From the NCBI GenBank assembly GCA_002404755.1, contig DHKI01000003.1:15042-79041 (forward strand): a stretch of DNA of 64,000 nucleotides, written 5' to 3'. Below the pieces are notes generated by a model. That model saw only the letters and a program-made list of their open reading frames with translations. It ran no database searches and had not been told where the DNA came from. Of this stretch, positions 8,086 to 17,001 are shown in pieces. Source of the DNA: Clostridiales bacterium UBA4698 (GTDB lineage Bacteria > Bacillota > Clostridia > TANB77 > UBA1234). A program made the position numbers and the translations under genes. Every line of letters starts with the position of its first letter. Position 1 is the stretch's first letter.

Positions 8086-9936
8086 TTACTCAACTTTGTA
8101 ATCTGCATCATATACTGTGCCATCATTACCTTGGTTTGGGTTGCTGTTTGCATTATTTCCGCTTGCTGCGTTAGGATCTGCATTTGCTCCTGTTGCATTT
8201 GCACCAGCATTAGCATATAATTTTTCAGAAATCTTATAGAATTCTTGAGTTAATTTTTCTGTTGCAGATTTAATAGCTTCAACATCTGTTCCTTCTAGTG
8301 TTTTCTTAACATTATCTAGCTCAGCTTGAACTTTAGCTTTCTCTTCTGCACTTACTTTATCTCCTAAATCATTCAATGTTTTTTCTGTATTGTATACAAG
8401 TGAGTCAGCATTGTTTCTAACTTCAATTGCTTCTTTATTCTTTCTATCTTCTTCAGCATGTGCTTCAGCCTCTTTAACAGCTTGTTCTATTTCATTTTCT
8501 GTTAAGTTTGTGCTTGCTGTGATAACGATCTTTTGCTCGTTACCTGTTCCCATATCTTTAGCTGATACGTGAACAATACCGTTAGCATCTATATCGAATG
8601 TAACTTCGATTTGTGGTACTCCTCTTGGAGCCGCTGGAATTCCTGTTAATTGGAATCTACCAAGTGTCTTATCGTATGCTGCCATTTCTCTTTCACCTTG
8701 TAATACGTGAATTTCTACACTTGTTTGTCCATCTGCAGCTGTTGAGAATATTTGTGACTTCTTTGTTGGGATTGTTGTATTTCTTTCAATCAACTTAGTA
8801 AATACACCACCAAATGTTTCAATACCAAGTGATAGTGGTGTTACATCTAGTAAAACTAGGTCTTTAACATCACCAGATAATACACCTGCTTGAATTGCTG
8901 CACCAATTGCAACACATTCATCTGGGTTTATACCTTTGTGTGGCTCTTTACCTGTAACTCTCTTAACTGTTTCTTGTACTAGAGGTACTCTTGATGAACC
9001 ACCAACTAAAATTATTTTATCTAGTTTATCTGCTGTTAAGTTGGCATCTTTCAATGCTTGATTCATTGGACCAACTGTTGAATCAACTAAGTCTCTGATT
9101 AATTCTTCAAATTTTGCTCTTGTAAGTGTAATGTTCATGTGTTTTGGTCCTGTGCTATCAGCTGTGATATATGGTAAATTGATATCCGTTTGACTCATGC
9201 TAGATAATTCTATTTTAGCCTTCTCACTAGCTTCCTTTAATCTTTGCATAACTGCTGGATCTGTTGACAAATCTATTCCTTGGTCTTTCTTGAATTCATC
9301 GATTAAGTATTTCATTATTCTTTCATCGAAGTCATCTCCACCTAGTCTGTTGTTACCACTTGTTGATAAAACTTCGAATACACCATCACCAATTTCTAGG
9401 ATAGATACATCGAATGTACCACCACCTAAGTCATAAACCATTATCTTTTGCTCATCACCTTTATCTAGACCATAAGCAAGTGATGCTGCTGTTGGCTCGT
9501 TTATAATTCTTAAAACTTCAAGTCCTGCAATTCTACCCGCATCTTTTGTTGCTTGTCTTTGAGAATCACTAAAGTAAGCTGGAACTGTTATAACAGCTTG
9601 AGTTACTTTTTGTCCTAAGTAGTTTTCAGCATCTGACTTTAATTTTTGAAGTATCATTGCTGAGATTTCTTGTGGTGTATATGTTGCAGAATCTATTTTT
9701 ATTTTTCTATCTGTACCCATATCTCTCTTAATAGAAGATATTGTTCTGTCGTGGTTTGTTACCGCTTGTCTTTTAGCTATTTTACCAACTAATCTTTCTC
9801 CTGTTTTTGTAAATGCTACAACTGATGGAGTTGTTCTATCTCCTTCTGCATTAGGTATAACAACTGGTTCTCCACCTTCCATAACTGCTACACATGAGTT
9901 TGTTGTTCCTAAATCAATACCAATAATTTTTGACAT
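8086..9936 (-). CDS. dnaK: Chaperone DnaK (Hsp70)
   Basis: DnaK binds exposed hydrophobic peptides in an ATP-dependent cycle with DnaJ and GrpE. The 616-residue product begins MSKIIGIDLGTTNSCVAV, contains VYDLGGGTFDVSILE and GGSSRVPLVQ in the ATPase domain, and ends in a Gly/Ala/Asn-rich tail. The ATG at 9936 follows AAAGGATG; an in-frame start 14 codons earlier adds only non-homologous residues. It follows grpE by about 70 bases in the hrcA-grpE-dnaK operon controlled by CIRCE. Confidence 0.98.
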   Translation of the reverse strand: MSKIIGIDLGTTNSCVAVMEGGEPVVIPNAEGDRTTPSVVAFTKTGERLVGKIAKRQAVTNHDRTISSIKRDMGTDRKIKIDSATYTPQEISAMILQKLKSDAENYLGQKVTQAVITVPAYFSDSQRQATKDAGRIAGLEVLRIINEPTAASLAYGLDKGDEQKIMVYDLGGGTFDVSILEIGDGVFEVLSTSGNNRLGGDDFDERIMKYLIDEFKKDQGIDLSTDPAVMQRLKEASEKAKIELSSMSQTDINLPYITADSTGPKHMNITLTRAKFEELIRDLVDSTVGPMNQALKDANLTADKLDKIILVGGSSRVPLVQETVKRVTGKEPHKGINPDECVAIGAAIQAGVLSGDVKDLVLLDVTPLSLGIETFGGVFTKLIERNTTIPTKKSQIFSTAADGQTSVEIHVLQGEREMAAYDKTLGRFQLTGIPAAPRGVPQIEVTFDIDANGIVHVSAKDMGTGNEQKIVITASTNLTENEIEQAVKEAEAHAEEDRKNKEAIEVRNNADSLVYNTEKTLNDLGDKVSAEEKAKVQAELDNVKKTLEGTDVEAIKSATEKLTQEFYKISEKLYANAGANATGANADPNAASGNNANSNPNQGNDGTVYDADYKVE

Positions 9937-10003
9937 AATAATCATCCTTTCTTTCCTGCCATTTTCTAATGGCATCATATATATTAAAATTTTATTTTTT
10001 AAC

Positions 10004-10513
10004 TTAGTTCGCTACTTTAACCATTGCATGTCTTAATACTCTATCGCCTATTTTATACCCACTTCTAAGTTCTTCAACAATTTCTTGTTCCCCATAATCC
10101 TTACTTTCAATATGCATTACCGCATCATGAAACTCCGGATTAAATGTTTCTTTAACAGTTGGTATAAGTTCGACATTGAATTCCTTCATTACATCTTGCA
10201 TTTGCTTATGTATAAGCTCAAAACCTTCTTTTGCTTTAGGATCTGTTGTTTCTGCTGCAACTGCTTTGTCTAAGTTATCCAAAACAGCTATGTACTTTGT
10301 AACAACATCTCCAACAGCAAGTGAATATATCTTTTCTTTTTCTTTCATCACTCTTTTCTTATAATTATCAAATTCTGCTGCCGTTCTTTGCAAATGTTCA
10401 TAATACTTTTCATTTTCTTTCTTCAGTTTTTCTATTTCGTTGTTTAGGTCCTTGATAGATATTTCTTCTTTTTCCTCTAGTTCCTCATTCTTTATCTTCT
10501 CGTTTTCTGCCAT
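10004..10513 (-). CDS. grpE: Nucleotide exchange factor GrpE
   Basis: GrpE releases ADP from DnaK. The 169-residue product has a charged N-terminal coiled coil (about residues 5-60), the family core AAEFDNYKKRVMKEKEK, and the C-terminal end RSGYKIGDRVLRHAMVKV. The ATG at 10513 lies after AAGGGGGAG and overlaps the end of hrcA by 29 bases, which suggests translational coupling. Confidence 0.96.
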   Translation of the reverse strand: MAENEKIKNEELEEKEEISIKDLNNEIEKLKKENEKYYEHLQRTAAEFDNYKKRVMKEKEKIYSLAVGDVVTKYIAVLDNLDKAVAAETTDPKAKEGFELIHKQMQDVMKEFNVELIPTVKETFNPEFHDAVMHIESKDYGEQEIVEELRSGYKIGDRVLRHAMVKVAN

Positions 10514-11543
10514 CAACTTCTCCCCCTTGTTTTATTTTTTCTTGTATAGAATCTCCTATATACTTAATTACTGGAATTACTTTTTTATAATCCATTCTCT
10601 TTGGTCCTATTATGCCTATCGTTCCAACTTCTTTTTCGTTTATTGATTGTTTATATGTTATTATTGTAAAATCTTTCAAATCATCAAATGCTGTTTCCTG
10701 TCCGATATACACATTAATATTTCCGTCGTAACCAGACTTTATAAGTTCTTTTATTGCATCTTGAGTTTCTATTATGTTTAAGAAATTTTTAAGTGTCTTT
10801 TCTTTCTTTAGTTCCGGTAAGTTAAGCATGTTTCTAGTTCCATCTAAGTATATCTCAGAATTTTCTTCTGTAAGTAAATTGTTCAATTTCATAACTAAAG
10901 GTATTACTGTGTTGCTAATGTTATAAAGTTCGTTTTCTATATGAGTATTTATGTTGTCATATACTTCTTTGAAGTTCATGCCTTTAAATTTATAATTTAA
11001 AAAGTTATTAAATATTTCAATATTTTCGTTTGGAATATCACCGTCATACCTTACAACGCTCTCTTTTATGATTCCGTTGTCTGCCAAAATCACAATCATA
11101 AGTCTATCATGCCCAATTTTTACTAATTTTATTTCCTCAACTGTACATGACTCTATTTGTGGTCCAGCAGCAATTGATGCGTAATTTGTGATTCTAGATA
11201 AAACATTTGACGCTTCTTTTATTAATTCATCAAGCTTTATTACGTCTTCCTTTAATGTGTTATCTATAATTTCTTTTTCTTTTGCTGTCAATGTCTTTTC
11301 TTTCATGATTAAATCGACATACAATCTATATCCTTTGCTTGATGGAATTCTTCCTGCTGAAGTATGAGGTTGTTCCAAATATCCAAGTTCCTCTAAGCTA
11401 GCCATTTCATTTCTTATGGTAGCAGAACTAAAACCTAAGTTATATTCATTCGCTATTTTTGTAGAACCGACTGGCTCTGCTGTCGCATTATATTCTTCTA
11501 TGACAGCCTCCAATATCTTCTTTTTTCTATCATCCAAAATCAT
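10485..11543 (-). CDS. hrcA: Heat-inducible repressor HrcA
   Basis: HrcA represses heat-shock genes by binding CIRCE operators and is kept active by GroEL. The 352-residue product has an N-terminal winged helix (ILDDRKKKILEAVIEEYN and SSATIRNEMASLEELGYL) and the GAF-like C-terminal part with IGIIGPKRMDY. The ATG at 11543 follows AAGGTGAAG. It is the first gene of the heat-shock operon, with two CIRCE sites directly upstream, so it represses itself. Confidence 0.97.
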   Translation of the reverse strand: MILDDRKKKILEAVIEEYNATAEPVGSTKIANEYNLGFSSATIRNEMASLEELGYLEQPHTSAGRIPSSKGYRLYVDLIMKEKTLTAKEKEIIDNTLKEDVIKLDELIKEASNVLSRITNYASIAAGPQIESCTVEEIKLVKIGHDRLMIVILADNGIIKESVVRYDGDIPNENIEIFNNFLNYKFKGMNFKEVYDNINTHIENELYNISNTVIPLVMKLNNLLTEENSEIYLDGTRNMLNLPELKKEKTLKNFLNIIETQDAIKELIKSGYDGNINVYIGQETAFDDLKDFTIITYKQSINEKEVGTIGIIGPKRMDYKKVIPVIKYIGDSIQEKIKQGGEVDGRKREDKE

Positions 11544-11561
11544 TTCTTCACCTTCTTCGCA

Positions 11562-11588
11562 TTAGCACTCGATGTATCTAAGTGCTAA
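11562..11588 (-). promoter_or_regulatory. CIRCE operator, proximal copy
   Basis: TTAGCACTC-N9-AAGTGCTAA matches the CIRCE consensus with one mismatch. It lies between the hrcA promoter and start codon, where bound HrcA would block transcription. Confidence 0.93.
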
Positions 11589-11598
11589 CAACATAATA

Positions 11599-11627
11599 AA
11601 AATATCACTTCTTTTAGCACTTGTCAA
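11599..11627 (-). promoter_or_regulatory. hrcA-grpE-dnaK promoter
   Basis: TTGACA and TATTTT lie 17 bases apart. The -35 box sits inside the distal CIRCE copy and the -10 box lies between the two CIRCE copies. Confidence 0.75.
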
Positions 11628-11640
11628 TACCAAGTGCTAA
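11614..11640 (-). promoter_or_regulatory. CIRCE operator, distal copy
   Basis: TTAGCACTT-N9-AAGTGCTAA is a perfect 9-9 inverted repeat of CIRCE type that overlaps the -35 box of the hrcA promoter. Confidence 0.92.
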
Positions 11641-11807
11641 AATTTTATAGTAACTTTTTCTTTAATTTTCATCTTTATATGTGAGCTTAGAGCCTCAAGA
11701 ATTTAAAAGATTGCAATTTTAAAATTTTTGTGTGAATTTTTTGTAAACATTATACTTTATAACCTCTCCATTTATTTTTACCATAAAAAAGAATTAGATT
11801 AAAATCA

Positions 11808-11846
11808 AATAAAAAATATGAGACTACAAATTAATATAGTCCCATA
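11808..11846 (-). terminator. Terminator of the HD-domain gene
   Basis: GGGACTA pairs with TAGTCTC and is followed by ATATTTTTTA on the minus strand. The rest of the 361-base gap (11544-11905) holds the hrcA control region and a long outer repeat, AAAAAGAATTAGAT with its complement, that overlaps the stop codon. Confidence 0.65.
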
Positions 11847-11905
11847 GATTCTTTTTTCAGTGTCCACTATATTGGGTTCACTTCATGTTTTTCATCTAAT
11901 TCTTT

Positions 11906-12949
11906 TTAATCCTCGTAATCTATATACATATATAAGTCTGTATCTGAATCTAAAAATTCGTTTATCTTTTTATCCACGTCTGTGTCAAGTTTACTAATTC
12001 TAATATAGTTATTTCCCACCTTTATAAGTGGATCAACATATCTTAAATCTCTTCCTATCTTTGTGCAATACTTTTTCTCAACTTTATTAAATTTAGTATA
12101 GACCTTACGCAAATTAGGTAAATAACGCCATCTATCGCTAATACGTTTATCACTGCAATTTAATCCGATATCCATAATAATTTTATCTGTTGATGTATAC
12201 AAATCTTTTCTTCTAATTACGCCTCTTCTTACCATCGGAGCCAATGTATCAGTTATAAATTTCATTGCCATTTTTGCTTCATATGACCTATATTTTTCTC
12301 CGCATTCAATACTCACTAAACAGATTTTCTTTGCTAAATGCACAGTATTAAAGCAAAATTCTGGCATATTATCATCATTCGGCACTACAACCAAATCTTC
12401 ATAAAACTCTTTAATTTCATCTAACGTGCAAATGTTTGATAAATATGCTGTATGCAAAAAATATTCTAATGTATGTGCACAAAGTGTTGGTCTAATGTTA
12501 TAGCCAAGTGGAAAGTCTGTATAATCACAAATCTCATCAATATTTATATTATTATCAAATAAATATGCAAAAAGCTTGTCAGAACCAACAATTACATCAT
12601 AATTAGTTAGTGCATTGTCATTCTTGTCAAAATTAATCTCATCGATATATGTTGTGGCATAAGAAAATGCCGGCACAGAAATATCATGAAGCATTGCCGA
12701 TAGCACTTTATTTTTATTGGTAATAAAATTATTCAATATTAGTGCTAAACCAATACTATGGTCTAATACAGAGTATTTGTATTTATATAAGTTAAAACCA
12801 CTAAGATTTATACCCGCGTTTATATCAATTCCATTTAATCTAGCAAGTTCCGGGAAGTCAACAATTTCCTTTATAAATTCTGGTACTTTTTCCGAATAGA
12901 TTTGATGCAAAGCTGCAATTCTCTCATCCTGTGTATCATAATAAGACAT
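11906..12949 (-). CDS. HD-domain (dGTPase-like) protein
   Basis: The product (347 aa) is probably a metal-dependent phosphohydrolase of the HD superfamily. It shows the paired motifs LDHSIGLALI and LSAMLHDISVPAFSYA (about residues 60-105), as in dNTP hydrolases and SAMHD1-like proteins, but the remaining two thirds match nothing I can name. The substrate is unknown. The ATG at 12949 follows AGAGGTGAG; an upstream GTG lacks a ribosome site. It has its own promoter (12975-13003) and terminator, so it is a single-gene unit. No CGG codon is used as Arg. Confidence 0.7.
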   Translation of the reverse strand: MSYYDTQDERIAALHQIYSEKVPEFIKEIVDFPELARLNGIDINAGINLSGFNLYKYKYSVLDHSIGLALILNNFITNKNKVLSAMLHDISVPAFSYATTYIDEINFDKNDNALTNYDVIVGSDKLFAYLFDNNINIDEICDYTDFPLGYNIRPTLCAHTLEYFLHTAYLSNICTLDEIKEFYEDLVVVPNDDNMPEFCFNTVHLAKKICLVSIECGEKYRSYEAKMAMKFITDTLAPMVRRGVIRRKDLYTSTDKIIMDIGLNCSDKRISDRWRYLPNLRKVYTKFNKVEKKYCTKIGRDLRYVDPLIKVGNNYIRISKLDTDVDKKINEFLDSDTDLYMYIDYED

Positions 12950-12974
12950 TTTCTCACCTCTTTTCACGCTTCAT

Positions 12975-13003
12975 AGTATAGCATAATATTTAGCATAATT
13001 CAA
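12975..13003 (-). promoter_or_regulatory. Promoter of the HD-domain gene
   Basis: TTGAAT and TATACT lie 17 bases apart. Two direct copies of ATTATGCTA fill the spacer and may bind a regulator. Confidence 0.6.
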
Positions 13004-13092
13004 TCGAAATTGTTGATACTACGCAAAATATTAGACTCTATTCTATTTTTTAAATCTTCTGAGAGATTTAATTCTTCACTAGACTATTGTAT

Positions 13093-13147
13093 AAAAAAGT
13101 GGACCTTAATTGTTAAATCATCTTTCTCATAACAATTTGAGGCCCAC
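13093..13147 (-). terminator. Terminator after the rsmD group
   Basis: GTGGGCCTCAAATTGTTA pairs with TAACAATTAAGGTCCAC and is followed by TTTTTT on the minus strand. Confidence 0.8.
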
Positions 13148-13168
13148 GTTAATTCTATTTATAATACT

Positions 13169-13606
13169 CTATTTTAGTTCACTTCTGTTTTCTTTTATTA
13201 CGTCAATCTTTTCTTGTAAATTCTGTTCCAATTCAGCAAGTATTTCATCTGCATACTTCTTTGTTCCATTTATCAAATCTTTTGAAAAGGCATTTGCACT
13301 ATCTATTATTTCTGCTTTTTGTTCATATGCTTTTTTAGTTATCTCATGTTCATCAATCATTGCAATTATTCTGTTTTCTGCCTCTTTTATAAGTTGGTTT
13401 GCTTCTTTTTGAGCATCAACTAAAATCTTTTGTCTTTCTTCTTTTACCCATTTTGCTTGTTTTAATTCATCTGGTAATTTCATTTTTATTTCATTAACTA
13501 CATCGATAATGGCATCTTTATCAACTAAAGACTTTTTAGTTAGTGGTATATTAGAACTTCTATCTAACATTTCTTCTAATGTTTCTAATAACGTTAAAAC
13601 CTCCAT
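13169..13606 (-). CDS. Coiled-coil ATPase-like protein
   Basis: This 145-residue protein belongs to a conserved clostridial family often labelled ATPase or V-type-ATPase-subunit-like, with no proven function. The N-terminal part (LLETLEEMLDRSSNIPLTKK, DKDAIIDVVNEIKMKLPDEL) is characteristic and is followed by one long coiled coil (about residues 50-140). The ATG at 13606 overlaps the region just after rsmD (6 bases apart). In related clostridia it also follows rsmD, usually with coaD between; coaD is missing here. Confidence 0.7.
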   Translation of the reverse strand: MEVLTLLETLEEMLDRSSNIPLTKKSLVDKDAIIDVVNEIKMKLPDELKQAKWVKEERQKILVDAQKEANQLIKEAENRIIAMIDEHEITKKAYEQKAEIIDSANAFSKDLINGTKKYADEILAELEQNLQEKIDVIKENRSELK

Positions 13607-13612
13607 AACGTC

Positions 13613-14161
13613 CTACTCCTTTCGTTTATAAAAACTCAATATATTTCTTCCATATCTTTTGTAGTTATACTTCGTAAACCCTTCAATCTCGTCAGGTGCA
13701 TCTTCATTAGTATCTGTTTCCATTATAATTATACCGTTGTCTGATAATAATTCGTATTCCCACATTTTTCTTATTGCGTCTACACCCATCTCTTTATTAT
13801 ATGGAGGATCTATATACGCAATGTCTATCTTTTCACCTTTCAATTTTTTTAAGGCTACCTTATAATCTGTATTGTAAATACGAGTACAATCTTCGATTCT
13901 TCCCTTTTTTACGTTCTCCTTTATGACCTTTACACATGCTGGATTTAAATCAATTAGTATTGCACTTTCAGCTCCTCTACTTATCGCTTCAATACCTATT
14001 GCACCGCTACCAGCAAATAAGTCTAAAAATGTAGCACCAGGAACATCATTAGTTAGTATACTAAATAATGCTTCTTTTACTACTTCTCGTGTTGGTCTTG
14101 TCGAATCACCATCAATTGTATTTAATTTCATACCTCTTAAATTTCCTGAAACTACTCGCAT
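13613..14161 (-). CDS. rsmD: 16S rRNA (guanine-966-N2)-methyltransferase
   Basis: RsmD methylates G966 of 16S rRNA on the small subunit. The 182-residue product begins MRVVSGNLRGMKL and has the SAM-binding LDLFAGSGAIGIEAISRGA and the catalytic DPPY motif (YIDPPYNKE). The ATG at 14161 follows AGAGAGG; an earlier in-frame ATG adds 20 residues absent from the family. It heads a two-gene unit with the coiled-coil protein. Confidence 0.94.
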   Translation of the reverse strand: MRVVSGNLRGMKLNTIDGDSTRPTREVVKEALFSILTNDVPGATFLDLFAGSGAIGIEAISRGAESAILIDLNPACVKVIKENVKKGRIEDCTRIYNTDYKVALKKLKGEKIDIAYIDPPYNKEMGVDAIRKMWEYELLSDNGIIIMETDTNEDAPDEIEGFTKYNYKRYGRNILSFYKRKE

Positions 14162-14255
14162 ATACAACCTCTCTATGCTATATTTTAATATATTTTCAAA
14201 AAATGTCAACCATTGTAACACAATTGTAACATAAATGTAAAAATATGGTTCATAT

Positions 14256-14885
14256 CTATTTTAATATCTTCTTTAAAAAACTTTGTCTGTGTATCATGCA
14301 TGGACCAAATTCTTTCAACGCCTCGACATGAGCTTTAGTTCCATACCCTTTATGCTTTTCAAAGCCATACATAGGAAAAATTTTATCATATTCTCTCATC
14401 ATTCTATCCCTTGTGACTTTTGCAATTATTGATGCTGCACCTATTGAAATGCTAAGAGCATCTCCTTTTATTATAGGCAAGTATGGTATTCCATCTGTAT
14501 CTACTTTCTTTTCAGCATCTATTAAAATAAAATCTGGTTTGACTTTTAAATCTTCAATTGCAAGTTTCATAGCTTTTCTAGTTGCATTAAGAATATTTAT
14601 TTCATCTATTACTGTATGATCAACTATTCCTACTCCCCATGCCAATGCATTATTTATTATATCATCATAAAGTTTCTCTCTCTTCTTCTCGGAAAGTTTT
14701 TTAGAATCATTTACGCCTTCTATTAATGCATCTTTCGGTAAAATCACTGCGGCAGCTACTACAGGACCCGCAAGTGGTCCTCTTCCAGCTTCATCAATTC
14801 CAGCTATGCATTTATATCCTTTTTCGTATGCTTCTTTTTCAAATTTACTAAGTTCAATAAGTCTTTCTCTTTCTTCTTCTTTCAT
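14256..14885 (-). CDS. rnhB: Ribonuclease HII
   Basis: RNase HII cuts RNA in RNA-DNA hybrids and single ribonucleotides misinserted in DNA. The 209-residue product has the active-site stretch GIDEAGRGPLAGPVVAAAVIL, the tail motif KVTRDRMMREYD and HKGYGTKAHVEAL. The ATG at 14885 follows GGGGTGA, while an upstream ATG lacks a ribosome site. It stands between the ssb-like gene and rsmD. Confidence 0.95.
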   Translation of the reverse strand: MKEEERERLIELSKFEKEAYEKGYKCIAGIDEAGRGPLAGPVVAAAVILPKDALIEGVNDSKKLSEKKREKLYDDIINNALAWGVGIVDHTVIDEINILNATRKAMKLAIEDLKVKPDFILIDAEKKVDTDGIPYLPIIKGDALSISIGAASIIAKVTRDRMMREYDKIFPMYGFEKHKGYGTKAHVEALKEFGPCMIHRQSFLKKILK

Positions 14886-14970
14886 TTGTACATTCACCCC
14901 GAAACATAGTATCATATATTACATAAAATCGCAAATGTATTTAAAATGTTAATTTTTAGGCAGTTTTAAA

Positions 14971-15000
14971 GGCTAGGTAAATCAACTAACTTACCTAGCC
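14971..15000 (-). terminator. Terminator of the ssb-like gene
   Basis: GGCTAGGTAA pairs perfectly with TTACCTAGCC just after the stop of the 15030-15692 gene and is followed by TTTAAAA. Confidence 0.75.
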
Positions 15001-15029
15001 TTGTTAAGAGGATGATTATTATGAATACT

Positions 15030-15692
15030 CTACGCGTTTTGTTCCTCGACATTACTATTTTCTATATTTTCGTCTTTTTCAACTTCTAGTTTTGAAATAG
15101 ACACTTCATAAGCTCTTCTTGTTTCAGATGTTCCGTCTTCAAACTTCTTTTCATACAATCTACTTTGAATTCTTCCCCAAATCTTAATTCTTTCACCAAC
15201 ACTCATGTTTTGGCAAAATCTTGCGTTTCTTCCCCATGCTATACATGGTATGTAATCTGACTTGTTGTATGCTCTATTAACCGCAAGCAAGATATCTGCA
15301 ATTTCTCTACCAAATGGTGTTGTTCTATAAATAGGTTTTTTACATATGAAACCATCTAAAATTATTTCATTAGGGTTTTGATCTTCGCTAATTTCTTCTA
15401 CTTCTTTCATATCCTTAACAAATACTGTCAAAACAAGTTTATTTTTTTCGTTCTCATAATTATTGTAAGATCTAAATTGGCCATCAATAATAACTTTTTG
15501 ACCTACTTTAAAATTTTCATCTAGAATTCTCTCTGATGCAGTAACTGGAATGATGTCACTATTCTCACTTAATCTAGGAACTTCTAAATCAAATGTATAG
15601 AATCCCTCTCCGTATACTTCATGGCTAAATTGTTTATCAGAAACAATAGTACCAATAAGTGTAATTATGTTGTTATCACTATAATTTACCAC
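15030..15692 (-). CDS. Single-stranded DNA-binding protein, two OB folds
   Basis: The 220-residue product looks like a fused pair of OB-fold domains related to SSB. The first covers about residues 8-95 (IITLIGTIVSD to LVLTVFVKDM). The second covers 105-205 and holds the SSB-like IADILLAVNRAYNKSDYIPC and SVGERIKIWGRIQSR. The tail is acidic, as in SSB proteins that recruit partners, but lacks the usual DDDIPF end. It starts with GTG at 15692 after GAGGGGGAT. It is transcribed alone. It may be an accessory SSB or a PriB-like protein rather than the main replication SSB. Confidence 0.75.
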   Translation of the reverse strand: MVNYSDNNIITLIGTIVSDKQFSHEVYGEGFYTFDLEVPRLSENSDIIPVTASERILDENFKVGQKVIIDGQFRSYNNYENEKNKLVLTVFVKDMKEVEEISEDQNPNEIILDGFICKKPIYRTTPFGREIADILLAVNRAYNKSDYIPCIAWGRNARFCQNMSVGERIKIWGRIQSRLYEKKFEDGTSETRRAYEVSISKLEVEKDENIENSNVEEQNA

Positions 15693-15780
15693 TTTTTTAT
15701 CCCCCTCATTCGCATTTTAATATGTTTTCTAATGTAATTTTATTCCCATCATAGGAATTTTATTCCTGAACACAAGTCTT

Positions 15781-15809
15781 ATTTTACCATAATTTTATAT
15801 TCTTGTCTA
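15781..15809 (-). promoter_or_regulatory. Possible promoter of the ssb-like gene
   Basis: TAGACA and TAAAAT lie 17 bases apart, about 90 bases before the start codon. A repeated GGAATAAAATT (twice in about 25 bases) lies between promoter and gene. The 417-base gap 15693-16110 holds this, a terminator and no coding signal I could see. Confidence 0.5.
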
Positions 15810-16022
15810 CATAATTTTGCAAAAATGTCTACTTTTTTTGTAAAAGTATTATTTTTACTTATTATTATCTACCTTATTCATGTCGATATCACTTGTTTTA
15901 ACCTTTCCAAAATACGTTCATGCCAATTTAACATACATTTTATTCAAAATCCGATTAATTTTTGTATATACATTACATTTTATAACATATATTAAAAATG
16001 GACATTATGCTTTCTAGCATAG

Positions 16023-16063
16023 AAAAAGTGCTAGAAAAGAATTTACATTCCCTTCCAGCACTT
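16023..16063 (-). terminator. Terminator of the 16111-17377 pair
   Basis: AAGTGCTGGAA pairs with TTCTAGCACTT and is followed by TTTTTCT on the minus strand. Confidence 0.75.
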
Positions 16064-16110
16064 AAACTTTAGAAGCGGTTAGAACTTATGCACAATTATG
16101 TGCAATTTTT

Positions 16111-17001
16111 TCAATCGCAAGAATATGCGTCCCGAACATCCTTACTGCACTTTTCGAGGTGTACAGAATACTCCAATCCCACAATCTCTACAAGTGCGAT
16201 AGCTGCCTTTATTTTAGCAACGTTCTGGACGGTTTTGAACATATACTGCTCCATCCTAGGATCTTTACGCAGTTTGCAAAGAATTTCATCGATGGTGTCA
16301 TCGTCAGGCATATATTCCATGTTTGAGATGTGGAATCCGGTCTCATCGCAATAGATTTCAACTGTCTTGTAGCTTTCGAGCTCTTTATTTATTCTGTCAA
16401 GTCTTTCTTCTTCATCGCTTATGTTCTGCTCCAAGCCTTCGACATCTTTCTTACCTGCCTCAATTTGTGCATCAACTTCTCCCAAACTTTTCCGAAGCTC
16501 TTCTAGCTCTTTTCTTATTCTCAAGAACTCCTCATTGCAATGGTTAGCCTTCTTTTGAATATCGTCTTTTTTGTTTTGTTTTTCTATGAGGTCCGTTTCT
16601 TTTTTTTCTAGGTTTTCTTTCATTTCTGAAAGCTTTTTTTTGCTTTTCTCCGCTTGCTCGTTTAACTCGCTTTCGCGACTCCGGAACGTTGTCGTACTTT
16701 CCTTTTCGTAACTCACATTCGGCTCGCTTTCGATGATTTCAGTTGCTTCTGACATACTATTTACCTCTTTCCGCTTTATCTCAAGACCCGTTTTTTTCTT
16801 ATACCGACTTTCATTTCGCTCCAAATCACGGTTGTACTCCTTGAATTTGATACCAGTCTTTTCCTTCAAAGCTTCGAGAAACGTTTCTTCCGAGCAGTTA
16901 AACTCGTTGGCGAGTTGCGTCTTTGTATATCCTGCTTTGACATACTCTCTGATGGACCTTAATTCCTTAGAACGACCATTAATGTACAATGTTGCTCCCA
17001 T
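16111..17001 (-). CDS. HTH and coiled-coil protein, foreign-looking
   Basis: The family is unknown to me. The 296-residue product has an N-terminal helix-turn-helix (about residues 15-45, AGYTKTQLANEFNCSEETFL), a long charged coiled coil (about 90-205) and a globular C-terminal part with three Cys. This layout suits a DNA-binding protein that dimerises, for example a plasmid or phage regulator or partition protein. The ATG at 17001 follows AAAGGAG and overlaps the end of the upstream gene by 23 bases. Codon use is foreign: CGG is read as Arg four times without any shift. The coiled coil would be broken if those codons shifted. Confidence 0.6.
   Translation of the reverse strand: MGATLYINGRSKELRSIREYVKAGYTKTQLANEFNCSEETFLEALKEKTGIKFKEYNRDLERNESRYKKKTGLEIKRKEVNSMSEATEIIESEPNVSYEKESTTTFRSRESELNEQAEKSKKKLSEMKENLEKKETDLIEKQNKKDDIQKKANHCNEEFLRIRKELEELRKSLGEVDAQIEAGKKDVEGLEQNISDEEERLDRINKELESYKTVEIYCDETGFHISNMEYMPDDDTIDEILCKLRKDPRMEQYMFKTVQNVAKIKAAIALVEIVGLEYSVHLEKCSKDVRDAYSCD

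Noticed and set aside
16111..17001. CGG codons here as further shift sites
   Set aside because: Straight reading gives one continuous HTH and coiled-coil protein; a shift at any of them would break it.
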